In this document: positions 45,286 through 54,295 of the stretch, piece after piece
Position numbering within the stretch: position 1 is the stretch's first letter
Layout: each line of letters starts with the position of its first letter
NCBI RefSeq assembly: GCF_017874215.1
Contig: NZ_JAGGLB010000021.1
Coordinates: 124,001 to 188,000 of the forward strand
From: Paenibacillus eucommiae
Lineage (GTDB): Bacteria; Bacillota; Bacilli; Paenibacillales; NBRC-103111
Direction: 5' to 3'
Length of the DNA stretch: 64,000 nucleotides
Made by a program: the position numbers and the translations under genes
The notes under the pieces: generated by a model
Told to the model about the DNA's origin: nothing
Databases searched by the model: none
The model's input: only the letters and a program-made list of their open reading frames with translations

Positions 45286-45681
45286 TGCGCGCCTAGCAAA
45301 GCTAGGTACAACTAATTGATGAAAGATCAATCGAGGTAAGAGCCAAGTCGTCTCGTAGCTGACAGGCAACTGGTGGAGAGATTCTAAGGTTGAAGCCAAG
45401 GAAAATCCGAAGCGACTGGTATATTCGAAAAGGACTGATGCTGTTTTGGAACAAGAAACGCAATCGTCGTAAAAAGCATAGTAACTCCAGATTAGCAGGC
45501 ATCGTTGCACAGTATTCAGGATTAAAGAAACTTGTAGGCTAGGAAAGTACCGTAACGCGGAAGAAAGAAGAACATCGGAAAGCCGTATGAGGGAAAACCT
45601 CACGTACGGTTTGATGCAGGGGGAGCTGGAAAAGTAAAAAGATGGTTTCGACCTCCAATGAATTCCAGTTCTCTACTCTAC
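45286..45681 (+). mobile_element. Degenerate group II intron (ORF-less), next to a terminator
   Basis: The 5' end GCGCGCCTAGCAAAGC is close to the GTGCGCC start of bacterial group II introns. A domain-V-like hairpin is at 45579-45612: AAGCCGTATGAGG-GAAAA-CCTCACGTACGGTTT, with the AGC/GTT catalytic ends. A further inverted repeat (GAGCTGGAA near 45630, TTCCAGTTC near 45664) and CTCTACTCTAC at 45671-45681 resemble domain VI and the 3' end. At about 396 bases the reverse transcriptase gene and much of domain I are missing. Insertion behind a terminator is typical of class C introns. Confidence 0.65.
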
Positions 45682-45756
45682 TGGAAGCACAGGTTTCCCT
45701 ATCGCCATTATCCCCTTCCCTCAGAAAGCAAACCTCTATTGGCAGTCCTTTTGAGC

Positions 45757-46303
45757 GTTAGCAGCAGCCCGCCCTCCGCCGAAATGAGCGTGTTCTCCGC
45801 TTAGCGATGTTTTTCATCTTTAAAGCAAGTGTTCCAGGTCAATCGGTCACGTTAATGATGATTTTCATCGTTAAAAGAGGCCGGATGGCCTCTCAGGGTG
45901 GTTAAAAAGGGATTTTAACGATGATTTTCATCGTTAAAGTAAGGATTGGAGCGGAACGTATGCTTTTAACGATGAAAAACATCGTTAAATTAGCAGAGCC
46001 TGCTCAGCTGTGCGCTCTTCATTCCCAGCGCTGCGCCCGCTAGGAAGTCTCCTCTAATCAAGAGAGAAACTCTTGATGGCTGTCCGTTTGAGCTTGGTGT
46101 TCGTGCGATTGTAGCTAAAGAGAGGGAATGGCTGTGGGTGGAAGAGCGGTAGCGTCCGCCTTTAAAGATTTGTTCCTACCTCCTCATCCATCCCATTCAG
46201 GGAACAAATCTTTAACAGCGGCTGGAGCCCACAGCCATTCCCTCCGCAACGCACTCAAGCGACGAACACGCTCCTCAAAGGACGCCACAAGAGGTCTTTC
46301 GAA
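45757..46303 (+). repeat. Composite intergenic repeat, copy 3
   Basis: Module A at 45757-45835 (GCAGCCCGCCCTCCGCC, GAGCGTGTTCTCC). It carries four AACGATG-type palindromes at about 45800, 45851, 45913 and 45964, more than other copies. Module C from CCCAGCG at 46024: outer arms 46124-46138 and 46228-46242 (GGGAATGGCTGTGGG / CCCACAGCCATTCCC, perfect), inner arms 46161-46176 and 46201-46215. It ends 70 bases before the GntR start. Confidence 0.8.
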
Positions 46304-46375
46304 AAAATGTTGACTTTTTTGAAATTTATAATATTATAATGTTATAACAGGTTGAAGGGTGGAAGGATTGATAAG

Positions 46376-47095
46376 ATGATTGATAAAAATAACCCATTAT
46401 CATTGTATCATCAATTGAAACAAATTCTTTTAAATAAAATAGAGGCTGGAGAATGGAAGGTAAGAGACAAGCTTCCTTCAGAAGCGGAGCTGTGTGAGCA
46501 ATATGAGGTGAGCCGCATTACTGCCAGAAGGGCGTTAGCGGAGCTGGAGCACGAAGGCGTTATTGAGCGTAAATCAGGAAAAGGTACGTTTGTTAAGTTT
46601 TCTGGCATCAATCAGGAGCTGTTTCGTTTCTATAGCTTTACCGATGAGGTGAAGCGAAGAGGTTTTACACCTTCTTCAGCCGTGCTGGCTATGGAAACGA
46701 TTACTCCCGAAGAAGAAGTGCGCCTGGCGCTAAAGCTGAACGAAGAAGATAAGGTGTATTTGATTAAAAGATTGCGAATGGCTAACAATGAGAAAATAGT
46801 AGTAGATCGCTCCTACTTGCCCTGCAAGCTGTTTGCTGGCCTGGATCAGTTTGATTTTGGCCAAGTTTCTCTTTATGAAACCTTGAAGGGGCACTACCAT
46901 ATCGCACCTAATATCGCGGAAGAAGTGATTGACGCCATACTGATTCATAAAGAGGAAGCCGATCTTCTGGAAATCAAGAAAAATTCGCCGGGTTTATTAA
47001 TTAAGCGTATCACTTATTTCAATGAACTTCCCATTGAGTTTAATTACCGGGTAGTCAATCGTGACAAATATAAATACAAAGTTATTTTAAAATGA
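46376..47095 (+). CDS. GntR family transcriptional regulator (HutC/UTRA type)
   Basis: 239 residues. N-terminal winged HTH (about 8-70, LPSEAELCEQYEVSRITARR) and UTRA effector domain (about 90-235, YLIKRLRMANNEKIVVDRSY, ending LPIEFNYRVVNRDKYKY). HutC-type GntR regulators bind phosphorylated amino sugars (NagR, DasR group), which fits the NanE/NanK genes downstream. ATG 46376 has GGAAGGA upstream; the longer frame from 46352 overlaps that site. A promoter with AT-rich TTGACTTTTTTG near 46310 lies just after the repeat. Confidence 0.92.
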   Translation: MIDKNNPLSLYHQLKQILLNKIEAGEWKVRDKLPSEAELCEQYEVSRITARRALAELEHEGVIERKSGKGTFVKFSGINQELFRFYSFTDEVKRRGFTPSSAVLAMETITPEEEVRLALKLNEEDKVYLIKRLRMANNEKIVVDRSYLPCKLFAGLDQFDFGQVSLYETLKGHYHIAPNIAEEVIDAILIHKEEADLLEIKKNSPGLLIKRITYFNELPIEFNYRVVNRDKYKYKVILK

Positions 47096-47326
47096 GCTAA
47101 TTTTCTAAATGAATGGATGAGGCGGTAACCATACAGTTTCAAAGGCCGCTACCGCCTTGTTTCATTCTCACTCCATGCTATTTTCAAAGTGCATTAAATG
47201 AAGGGGGTGATTAACCTGCGTTAAATACGATAGAAGCGAAGCAGCAAGGGAAAAGTAAGGTCACATTTTAGTTGTTATTATTTGAAAATTCAGATTATTA
47301 ATCGGACTATTACATTGGAGGTTCAT

Positions 47327-48343
47327 ATGGTAAACATGAGAAATATTAGAAAAAGCGTATTTTCGCTACTTATTATCGTAATGGCACTGGCGCTAGCAGC
47401 TTGTTCAAGTGGAAACGGCGGAAATTCAACCAGTACTCCGGGAAATACACCTAATGGTACTAAAACGGAAACACCGAATGCTGAGAAAAAATTGAAAATT
47501 GGATTTACCGTAGCTAATTTGGCCAATACTTATTTTGTAGACTTGTCAGAGGGTGTGAAAACCAGGGCGCAAGAACTCGGATACACCGTAACCGTTCATG
47601 ATGGAAAAGGCGATGCGGCCAATCAAGTAAGCGCTGTAGAAAACTTTATTACGCAGAAAATGGATGTAATCGTCATTAGTCCGGTGGATGAGAAAGCGCT
47701 TGAACCAGCTGTGAAAGAAGCGAAAAAAGCGAATATCGTGGTGATTAGCTCGAATCAGAATATTGTCGGCTCCGATGCCTTTCTGACTGTTCCTGAACAT
47801 GGCTATGGCTCGGCTATTGGCGAAGTCGCGGGTAAATGGATTGCTGAGAAGCTGAATGGTGAGGCGGAAGTCGCTATTATTGATTTTCCTGAGCTGAAAT
47901 CGATTATTGAACGTGCTGACGGCATTCGCGAGGCTATTATCAAGCATGCGCCCAATGCGAAAATCGTTGCCAATCAATCTGCAAACACAGTGGAAAAAGG
48001 TATGAAAGCTATGGAAACGATTCTCCAGGCTCATCCAAACGTTAAGGTCGTAGCCGCCGTGAATGACGCGGGCGCGCTGGGTGTGTATGAAGTCGTGAAA
48101 GCGGCAAAAAAGGACACTCCTGATTTTTTCATTGGCGGATTGGATGCCACGCAGGAAGCCTTGCAAAAAATTAAGGAAGATACGATTTATCGCGCCACGA
48201 TAGACATTGATCCCAATGGAATGGGTAAGCAAATTGTCGATACAGCCGTTAAAGTGATGCAAGACGGACCCATCGCTGAACCTATCGCAGTCAATATGAA
48301 AACGGTAACGATCGATAATGCCGCGGATTTCATCAAAGAATAA
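47327..48343 (+). CDS. Sugar-binding lipoprotein of a CUT2 ABC transporter
   Basis: About 338 residues. Lipobox LALAAC (Cys about 23), then a periplasmic-binding-protein-1-like fold (ribose type): IGFTVANLANTYFVDLSEGV, AVENFITQKMDVIVISPVDE, GGLDATQEALQKIKED. ATG 47327 follows TTGGAGG; the frame from 47282 has no such site. The operon (ATPase, permease, NanE, kinase) points to an amino sugar such as N-acetylmannosamine as ligand. Confidence 0.93.
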   Translation: MVNMRNIRKSVFSLLIIVMALALAACSSGNGGNSTSTPGNTPNGTKTETPNAEKKLKIGFTVANLANTYFVDLSEGVKTRAQELGYTVTVHDGKGDAANQVSAVENFITQKMDVIVISPVDEKALEPAVKEAKKANIVVISSNQNIVGSDAFLTVPEHGYGSAIGEVAGKWIAEKLNGEAEVAIIDFPELKSIIERADGIREAIIKHAPNAKIVANQSANTVEKGMKAMETILQAHPNVKVVAAVNDAGALGVYEVVKAAKKDTPDFFIGGLDATQEALQKIKEDTIYRATIDIDPNGMGKQIVDTAVKVMQDGPIAEPIAVNMKTVTIDNAADFIKE

Positions 48344-48379
48344 TGACAGAGGAATTCCGCTTTCAGGGAGGTCAGGCTG

Positions 48380-49879
48380 TTGGATGAGTCCATTTTAACA
48401 CTGAAAAACATTAGTAAAAGCTATCCGGGTGTCCAGGCACTGGATCAGGTGTCGATTGAATTTAAACGTGGGGAAGTGCACTCGATTGTCGGCGAGAATG
48501 GCGCAGGCAAATCCACTTTAATCAAGACGATAACAGGGGCGATTGAACCTACATCGGGAACTATTGTATACCAGGGTAAGGAAATGCAAAGCGTAAACCC
48601 TATTTTTGCCCTAAAAGAAGGGATTAGCGCGATTTACCAGGAGTTCAATTTAATCCCCAGTCTTACGGTTGCTGAAAATATTTTCTATGGACGAGAAATA
48701 AGCGGCCGCTTTTTCTTGAACAGACGGGAAATGAATCAGCAAGCGGAGCGTATACTTAGCCAGCTTGGTGTGCATATTCCTCCACAAAGCATTGTGAAGG
48801 AGCTGAGCGTTGGATTCCAGCAAATCGTTGAAATTGCCAAATCGATTTCGGCCCATGCGAAGGTGCTGATCATGGATGAGCCCACAGCTCCCTTAACGGC
48901 CAGCGAGGTTGCGAAGCTGTATGAGATTGTAGGCCGGCTGAAGCAGAGCGGGATGACCGTTATCTACATTTCTCACAAATTCGATGAAATTTTTCACTTG
49001 TCTGATCGGATCACTGTCATGCGGGACGGCAAGTATATTACAACCTTACAGTGCAAAGACACGAATAAAGAACAGTTGGTCAGCCTTATGGTTGGACGAT
49101 CACTGGGGCAGGATTATCCTGCAAAGTCTGCTGGCTCAGGAGCTGTGATTCTAGAAGTTAAAGGAATCTCCAATGAAAAGATCCACAATATTTCTTTTGA
49201 TTTAAGAGAAAAAGAAATTCTGGGGATAGCTGGTTTGGTGGGAGCGGGGAGAACGGAGCTGGCCAGGGCAATTTTTGGCGCTGACGCCATTGCCAAAGGC
49301 GGGATCTATATCCGCGGTCAAATCGTGAAGTTTAAACAGCCTCGAGATGCTATTAAGCATAAGCTTGGCTTGATTCCGGAAGATCGTAAACAGCATGGGG
49401 CACTGCTCAATATGGATATTAAATTTAATATTTCTTACCCCTCTCTAGGTAAATTTACAAAAGCGGGCATGCTTCAGCCTTCACAAGAGAAACAGCTCGC
49501 TGCCGATTATATTAAAATGCTGGCTATTAGAACACCAAACGAGCAGCAGCTGGTTAAAAATTTGAGCGGGGGCAATCAGCAAAAGGTGGTTTTGGCGAAA
49601 TGGCTGGCCATGCATTGTGATATTCTAATCTTCGACGAGCCAACCCGAGGAATTGATGTCGGGGCTAAACAGGAAATTTACACGCTCATGCGCGATCTGG
49701 TCAACCAAGGGAAGTCGATCATTATGATTTCATCCGAAATGCCTGAGCTGATCGGAATGTCTGACCGTATTTTGGTCATGAAAGATGGAAGGTTAACGGG
49801 AGAGATCAAGGGAAGCGATATGACCCAAGAGCATATTTTGACCATGGCTACGAGCGATCTTCCAAGCGATCTTCGTTGA
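48380..49879 (+). CDS. Sugar ABC transporter ATP-binding protein (RbsA/XylG type)
   Basis: 499 residues with two ABC domains, the CUT2 layout. Domain 1: GENGAGKSTLIK (Walker A), LSVGFQQIVEIAKSI (signature) and VLIMDEPTAPL (Walker B). Domain 2 from about residue 260: degenerate Walker A GLVGAGRTELARAIFG, signature NLSGGNQQKVVLAKWL, Walker B ILIFDEPTRGIDVGAK. A TTG start at 48380 follows AGGGAGG. Works with the permease gene 82 bases downstream. Confidence 0.94.
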   Translation: MDESILTLKNISKSYPGVQALDQVSIEFKRGEVHSIVGENGAGKSTLIKTITGAIEPTSGTIVYQGKEMQSVNPIFALKEGISAIYQEFNLIPSLTVAENIFYGREISGRFFLNRREMNQQAERILSQLGVHIPPQSIVKELSVGFQQIVEIAKSISAHAKVLIMDEPTAPLTASEVAKLYEIVGRLKQSGMTVIYISHKFDEIFHLSDRITVMRDGKYITTLQCKDTNKEQLVSLMVGRSLGQDYPAKSAGSGAVILEVKGISNEKIHNISFDLREKEILGIAGLVGAGRTELARAIFGADAIAKGGIYIRGQIVKFKQPRDAIKHKLGLIPEDRKQHGALLNMDIKFNISYPSLGKFTKAGMLQPSQEKQLAADYIKMLAIRTPNEQQLVKNLSGGNQQKVVLAKWLAMHCDILIFDEPTRGIDVGAKQEIYTLMRDLVNQGKSIIMISSEMPELIGMSDRILVMKDGRLTGEIKGSDMTQEHILTMATSDLPSDLR

Positions 49880-49918
49880 TTTTCCTTGATTTTCCTTGAT
49901 TTTCCTTGATCTTCCTTG
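49876..49918. repeat. TTGATTTTCC tandem repeat
   Basis: Four copies of the 10-bp unit TTGATTTTCC (last one TTGATCTTCC) overlap the end of the ATPase gene and continue into the gap before the permease. The stop codon lies at the first unit. Confidence 0.8.
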
Positions 49919-49961
49919 GCAGTGCATGGGGGCATTTGAATTATTTTAGACAGGAGGCATT

Positions 49962-50918
49962 TTGCCGGTGGCGATAAGATCAGCCTTGATCAAATATGGG
50001 ATTTATTTTGTGCTTCTATTCCTTATTCTTTTCTTTTCGGTTGCTTCGGATGCATTTTTGTCCGTTAACAATCTCTTGAATATTTTAAGACAAGTATCCA
50101 TTATCGGCATAGTGGCAGTTGGGATGACGTATGTCATTTTGACCGCTGGCATCGATTTATCGATTGGTTCGATCATTGGAGTTTCGGCCGTGCTGGCGGC
50201 AAAGCTGATGCTGTTCGGAATGAATCCATTCCTGGCTTGCATCATTACTTTAATAGTCGGAATCATTATAGGTCTTATGAATACGTACTTCATTCATGAA
50301 ATTCAGATTCCCCCTCTGATTGTTACACTAGCTACCTTAACTGCTTTACGCGGCATAGCGTATATCATTACTGGCGGTTTGCCAGTCTATGGGCTGCCTG
50401 AGGGATACTCGATCGTTGGGCAAGGATATTTCCTTGGTATTCCGGTACCAGTTATTGTGATGATTGTTTGCTTTGTAGCAGGCTATATTGTTTTGGAAAA
50501 AACCCGCTTTGGCCGATATGTATACGGAGTTGGAAGTAATGAAGAAGCTTCCCGCTTGTCGGGTGTCAACGTACGCAAAGTCAAATACATTGCTTATTGC
50601 CTGAGCGGCTTTCTGAGCGCCTTAGCTGGACTGGTTCTTCTGTCCCGGGTAAATAGCGGTCAACCCACGGCAGGCACGGGGTATGAGCTGGATGTAATCA
50701 TTGGCGTAGTTTTGGGCGGAGTGAGCATGAATGGCGGAGAAGGCCGGATCAGCGGGGTTATTACCGGGATTCTGATCATGGGTGTATTAACGAATGGCAT
50801 GATTTTACTGAATATAAGCGAATATTATCAATTGGTCGTTAAGGGTGGCGTGCTGTTATTAGCAGTCAGCCTGGATTACATGACTAAAAAGCGGAGGGTT
50901 AAAGTTGCAACTACATGA
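49962..50918 (+). CDS. Sugar ABC transporter permease (RbsC type)
   Basis: About 318 residues, roughly ten hydrophobic segments, with CUT2 permease motifs AVGMTYVILTAGIDLSIGSI and GVLGGVSMNGGEGR-like (GVVLGGVSMNGGEGRISG). AGGAGG at 49952-49957 serves TTG 49962 or GTG 49968; the latter has the better spacing. Its end overlaps the nanE start. Forms the membrane part of the importer encoded by the two preceding genes. Confidence 0.93.
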   Translation: MPVAIRSALIKYGIYFVLLFLILFFSVASDAFLSVNNLLNILRQVSIIGIVAVGMTYVILTAGIDLSIGSIIGVSAVLAAKLMLFGMNPFLACIITLIVGIIIGLMNTYFIHEIQIPPLIVTLATLTALRGIAYIITGGLPVYGLPEGYSIVGQGYFLGIPVPVIVMIVCFVAGYIVLEKTRFGRYVYGVGSNEEASRLSGVNVRKVKYIAYCLSGFLSALAGLVLLSRVNSGQPTAGTGYELDVIIGVVLGGVSMNGGEGRISGVITGILIMGVLTNGMILLNISEYYQLVVKGGVLLLAVSLDYMTKKRRVKVATT

Positions 50919-51621
50919 ATTTAAACGAGGACTGATTGTTTCTTGCCAAGCACAGGAGGATGAGCCGTTTTTTGGCTCCGGCTATATGGCCAGAATGGCT
51001 GTTGCCGCTGAAATGGGTGGAGCTATTGGGGTGCGGGTGAATACACTGCCTGATATTAGGGCGGTTAAAGCAGCCGTAAGCATCCCCGTGATCGGGATTA
51101 TCAAGCAGCCCTATCCGGACTGCTATCCATATATTACTCCCACAATGAAAGAAGTCAGAGCTGTCGCGGAAACCGGAGCAGAAATTGTAGCTGTGGATGC
51201 GACTAAATTACTCAAACCAGATGGTAAAACCACAGAGCAATTTATTCATGCTATCAAAACAGAGCTGGACATTCTGGTCATGGCGGACGTATCAACGGTA
51301 GAAGAAGGGCTTGTCGCCTGGAAAGCAGGAGCAGATATCATCGCGTCCACGTTGAATGGCTATACTTCATACACACAGCAGCCTTCGGATTTGCCTATAG
51401 AATTGCAAGAGCCCAACTTCGATATCATACAGGCGCTCGCCGATAAAATCTCAGCTCCGATTGTAGCTGAAGGCCGATTCTGGGATCACCACAATGCTGT
51501 CAAAGCAATGAAATTAGGAGCCCATGCTGTAGTCATTGGTGCGGGAATTACAAGACCGCAGGTCATTACACTGAAAAATGTTACCGCGATCAATCGTTAT
51601 TTGCAGGAGTGTGGGAGTTAG
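50905..51621 (+). CDS. nanE: N-acetylmannosamine-6-phosphate 2-epimerase
   Basis: 238 residues, NanE family TIM barrel: GLIVSCQAQEDEPFFGSGYM, GVRVNTLPDIRAVK, PVIGIIKQPYPDC, YITPTMKEV, MADVSTVEEG, IIASTLNGYT and VAEGRFWDHHNAVKAMKLGA. It converts N-acetylmannosamine-6-P to N-acetylglucosamine-6-P. TTG start after GGAGGG, overlapping the permease gene by 14 bases. With the kinase downstream, it gives a two-step route from imported N-acetylmannosamine into amino-sugar metabolism. No sialate lyase (NanA) gene is in the window. Confidence 0.93.
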   Translation: MQLHEFKRGLIVSCQAQEDEPFFGSGYMARMAVAAEMGGAIGVRVNTLPDIRAVKAAVSIPVIGIIKQPYPDCYPYITPTMKEVRAVAETGAEIVAVDATKLLKPDGKTTEQFIHAIKTELDILVMADVSTVEEGLVAWKAGADIIASTLNGYTSYTQQPSDLPIELQEPNFDIIQALADKISAPIVAEGRFWDHHNAVKAMKLGAHAVVIGAGITRPQVITLKNVTAINRYLQECGS

Positions 51622-51715
51622 TTAGAGTGCAGAAGTTAGCTGCAGTGCGAAAAAAATGAAGTAAGGAAGCTGGATGGTTTAAGGAAGCTAGAATGAAAAA
51701 GGTGGATGATCAAGC

Positions 51716-52636
51716 GTGCTGGCGATAGGAATTGATATTGGCGGAACGAAAATTTCAGGCGGCATTGTAAATGAAACCGGAGAAATTATATTTAGCAAAG
51801 AGCGTTCCACTGATGCCTCAAGGGGCAGGGATTACGTGCTTGCAGGTTTAGACGGGTTAATTTCGGAGCTTGTAGCCTGGCAGGTAAAAGTGGATGTAAT
51901 TGGCATAGGCAGTGCTGGGCGCATAAACGTACAAGAAGGCTCGGTCTATTTCGCTACTCCTAACCTGCCAAATTGGACAGGGCTGCAATTAAAGCAATAT
52001 ATAGAAGCCAAGCATCAGATTCCGGCTGTTATTGATAATGATGTGAATACTGCAGGCATTGGTGAAAAATGGTTAGGAGCCGGCAAGGAATATGCTTCCG
52101 TGGTTTGTTTGACTCTGGGCACAGGCGTGGCAGCAGCGGTATTTGTCGATGGAAAGCTGATCCACGGACACCATTGGAGCACTGGAGAAATCGGCCATTT
52201 CATTTTGTATCCGCATGGGAAGCCATGCAATTGCGGACAAAGGGGCTGCCTGGAGCAGTACTGCTCGGGGACGGCATTATTTCGGAGCTATAACGAGCTT
52301 CGGGGGGAGGCGGCCATTTCATCGGGCAAGGAGTTTTTCCAGCTTCTTCAAGCCGGAGATAGCGTAGCTGAACAAGTATTGGATACATTCATTGACGATC
52401 TCGCCGTAGCTATGGTAAGCCTGGCTAATATTTATGATCCCGAGGCATTTATTGTCGGAGGCGGATTAATTGAAACAAAGAGCCTTTGGTGGGACGAAGT
52501 ATTAAAGCGGTTTGAACGCTATGCCAACCCTGCTGTTTCTCGGACAATCATCATTCCGGCAGCATACAAGAATCAAGCCGGCCTGCTGGGTGCGGCGAAG
52601 CTTGGCTTTGATTATTTGCAATTAGGAACGGTTTAA
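51716..52636 (+). CDS. ROK family sugar kinase (probable N-acetylmannosamine kinase)
   Basis: 306 residues. Phosphate-binding GIDIGGTKISGGIVNE, catalytic Asp in PAVIDNDVNTAGIGE, GTGVAAAVFVDG, HHWSTGEIGHFIL and zinc motif CNCGQRGCLEQYCSGTA, all as in NanK/glucokinase-type ROK kinases. The GTG start follows AAGGTGG. Position behind nanE makes N-acetylmannosamine the best substrate guess; glucose or N-acetylglucosamine cannot be ruled out. No HTH, so it is a kinase and not a repressor. Confidence 0.88.
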   Translation: MLAIGIDIGGTKISGGIVNETGEIIFSKERSTDASRGRDYVLAGLDGLISELVAWQVKVDVIGIGSAGRINVQEGSVYFATPNLPNWTGLQLKQYIEAKHQIPAVIDNDVNTAGIGEKWLGAGKEYASVVCLTLGTGVAAAVFVDGKLIHGHHWSTGEIGHFILYPHGKPCNCGQRGCLEQYCSGTALFRSYNELRGEAAISSGKEFFQLLQAGDSVAEQVLDTFIDDLAVAMVSLANIYDPEAFIVGGGLIETKSLWWDEVLKRFERYANPAVSRTIIIPAAYKNQAGLLGAAKLGFDYLQLGTV

Positions 52637-52733
52637 ATAAGTTTGACTAGGTTTGATTTGGGAGGAGCCGTTGTGGCTTCTCTTTTTTTTGAACATTGCA
52701 GCTGATAGATCGAAGGGCTGGCGTAGAGCAATC

Positions 52734-53155
52734 CCGCAGCAGCCCGGCTCCCCCGAATTGAGCGTGTGCTTCACTTAACGATGTTTTTCATCGTTAAAGT
52801 AAGTATGGGGAGAGGGCCTGGTGCTTTTAACGATGAAAAACATCGTTAAAAGCACCGGGTCCTCTCATTCTTCAATCCCAGCGCCATTGCCAGCTAGGAA
52901 ATCTCACCAACCAAGAGAAAAACCCTTGCTGGCTGTCCGTTTGAGCTTGGTGTTTGTGTGAATCGTTCGATTGTAACTGAGTGAGGGAATGGATGTGGGA
53001 GGAAGAGCGATAGCGTCCGCCTTTAAAGATTTGTTCCGCCACTACATCCATTCCATTCAGGGAACAAATCTTTAACAGCGGCTGGAGCCCACATCCATTC
53101 CCTCCCCCAAGCCCCCATGTGATTAACACGCCCCTCAAAGGACGCTCAAGAATGG
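52734..53155 (+). repeat. Composite intergenic repeat, copy 4 (compensatory change)
   Basis: Module A from 52734 (GCAGCAGCCCGGCTCCCCCG, GAGCGTGTGCTTCAC) with an AACGATG palindrome (52775-52797). Second hairpin 52811-52835 with 52841-52865, 25 bp fully paired with GU pairs. Module C from TCCCAGCG 52876: outer arms 52984-52998 and 53088-53102. In this copy the pair C-G of other copies is A-T on both arms (GGAATGGATGTGGG / CCCACATCCATTCC). Inner arms 53022-53037 and 53061-53075. Confidence 0.85.
52811..52865. terminator. Long hairpin behind the nan operon
   Basis: A 25-bp stem with AACGATG-AAAAA-CATCGTT at the top and AGAGGGCC / GGGTCCTCT at the base, followed by CATTCTT. It is the same hairpin as 35620-35669 with base-pair-preserving changes. 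A terminator role is inferred only. Confidence 0.5.
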
Positions 53156-53253
53156 TGTGTTTTTCAGTGAAAAGTCAAGTCCCTGCATAAAATCATAAGA
53201 TAATACATAATTGCAAGTGCTTCCTGATTTATGGTGAAGAGGAATGGAAACGA

Positions 53254-53307
53254 GTGTCTAATATTGTAACATTGTTTATTTATCCTTCTGGTGTAAGGCG
53301 TTATAAT
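53254..53307 (+). promoter_or_regulatory. Shared regulatory box plus -10 upstream of the permease pair
   Basis: A 29-bp box (53254-53282: GTGTCTA, then TTGTAACATTGTTTATTTA) matches 27 of 29 bases with the box at 59232-59260. TATAAT follows at 53302-53307, with a poor -35 (TTTATC) at 17 bases. This is the form expected for an activator-dependent promoter. Confidence 0.65.
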
Positions 53308-53338
53308 TTTGGTTATCCAATCTAGAAAGGAGAAACCT

Positions 53339-54271
53339 ATGCACTTACAACAAGCAGTCACTGTAAAGTTAAAACCCAAAACGAAAATTTCGTGGCGTAG
53401 GTTATCGTTGTTTATCTTGGTTTTGCCGTTCCTTGCCATGGTATTTATTTTTAGTTATGTACCGTTATTCGGTTGGGTTTATGCCTTTTTTGATTATAAG
53501 CCCGGCATTGCCTTATCTGAGACACCTTTTGCTGGATTTAAGTATTTCAGATTGTTACTTAACGGCGAAATAGGAAATGTTTTATTGAACACGCTTGCGA
53601 TCAGCTTCTTGAATATACTGACCTCCCCATTGCCGATTATTTTCGCTATACTGCTTATGGAAATACGGGGAAGAAGATTCAAAAAAATCGTTCAAACATT
53701 GACAACACTTCCTCATTTTATTAGCTGGATTATTATCTTTTCTTTAGTTTTTTCCATTTTTTCGTTTGAAGGTATATTCAATACCATGCTAATGAAATTC
53801 GGTTTGATTCAAGACCCGGTCAATATTCTGGGCGATCCAGCCATAGCTTGGTACGTACAGACGGCAATTGTGATTTGGAAGCACACCGGTTGGTATGCCA
53901 TCATCTATTTAGCTGCGATCACGAGTATTGACACACAGCTTTATGATGCCGCCAAAATTGATGGAGCAGGTCGGTTTCGCTGTATTTGGCATGTGACTTT
54001 GCCTGGGTTAATGCCCACTTACGTTGTACTTCTGTTGTTGAGTGTTAGCAGTATGCTGAGTAATGGTTTTGACCAGTTCTTCGTATTTTACAATCCAATG
54101 GTCGCAGATAAGTTAGAAGTCCTTGATTACTATATTTATCGCATCGCATTCCACGGAAATGATTATCCGCTTGCTACAGCTGCAGGTATGGGGAAAACAT
54201 TGATCAGCATCATTCTTTTGTTTTCCGTAAATTTTTTGGCCAAAAGACTCCGTGGTCAATCGATCATATAA
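53339..54271 (+). CDS. Sugar ABC transporter permease (LplB/YteP-like)
   Basis: About 310 residues, six hydrophobic segments. N-terminal region PFLAMVFIFSYVPLFGWVYA and EAA loop LYDAAKIDGAGRFRCIWHVT are typical of the LplB/YteP permeases that import oligogalacturonides or other oligosaccharides. ATG 53339 has AGAAAGGAG 6 bases upstream. Works with 54296 and most likely with the binding protein at 59341. Confidence 0.93.
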   Translation: MHLQQAVTVKLKPKTKISWRRLSLFILVLPFLAMVFIFSYVPLFGWVYAFFDYKPGIALSETPFAGFKYFRLLLNGEIGNVLLNTLAISFLNILTSPLPIIFAILLMEIRGRRFKKIVQTLTTLPHFISWIIIFSLVFSIFSFEGIFNTMLMKFGLIQDPVNILGDPAIAWYVQTAIVIWKHTGWYAIIYLAAITSIDTQLYDAAKIDGAGRFRCIWHVTLPGLMPTYVVLLLLSVSSMLSNGFDQFFVFYNPMVADKLEVLDYYIYRIAFHGNDYPLATAAGMGKTLISIILLFSVNFLAKRLRGQSII

Positions 54272-54295
54272 AAAATTGCTTGATGAGGTGGCCGC

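Noticed and set aside
45302..45603. Minus-strand ORFs across the intron remnant
   Set aside because: No ribosome binding site or recognisable motif, and they overlap the structured domain-V-like sequence.
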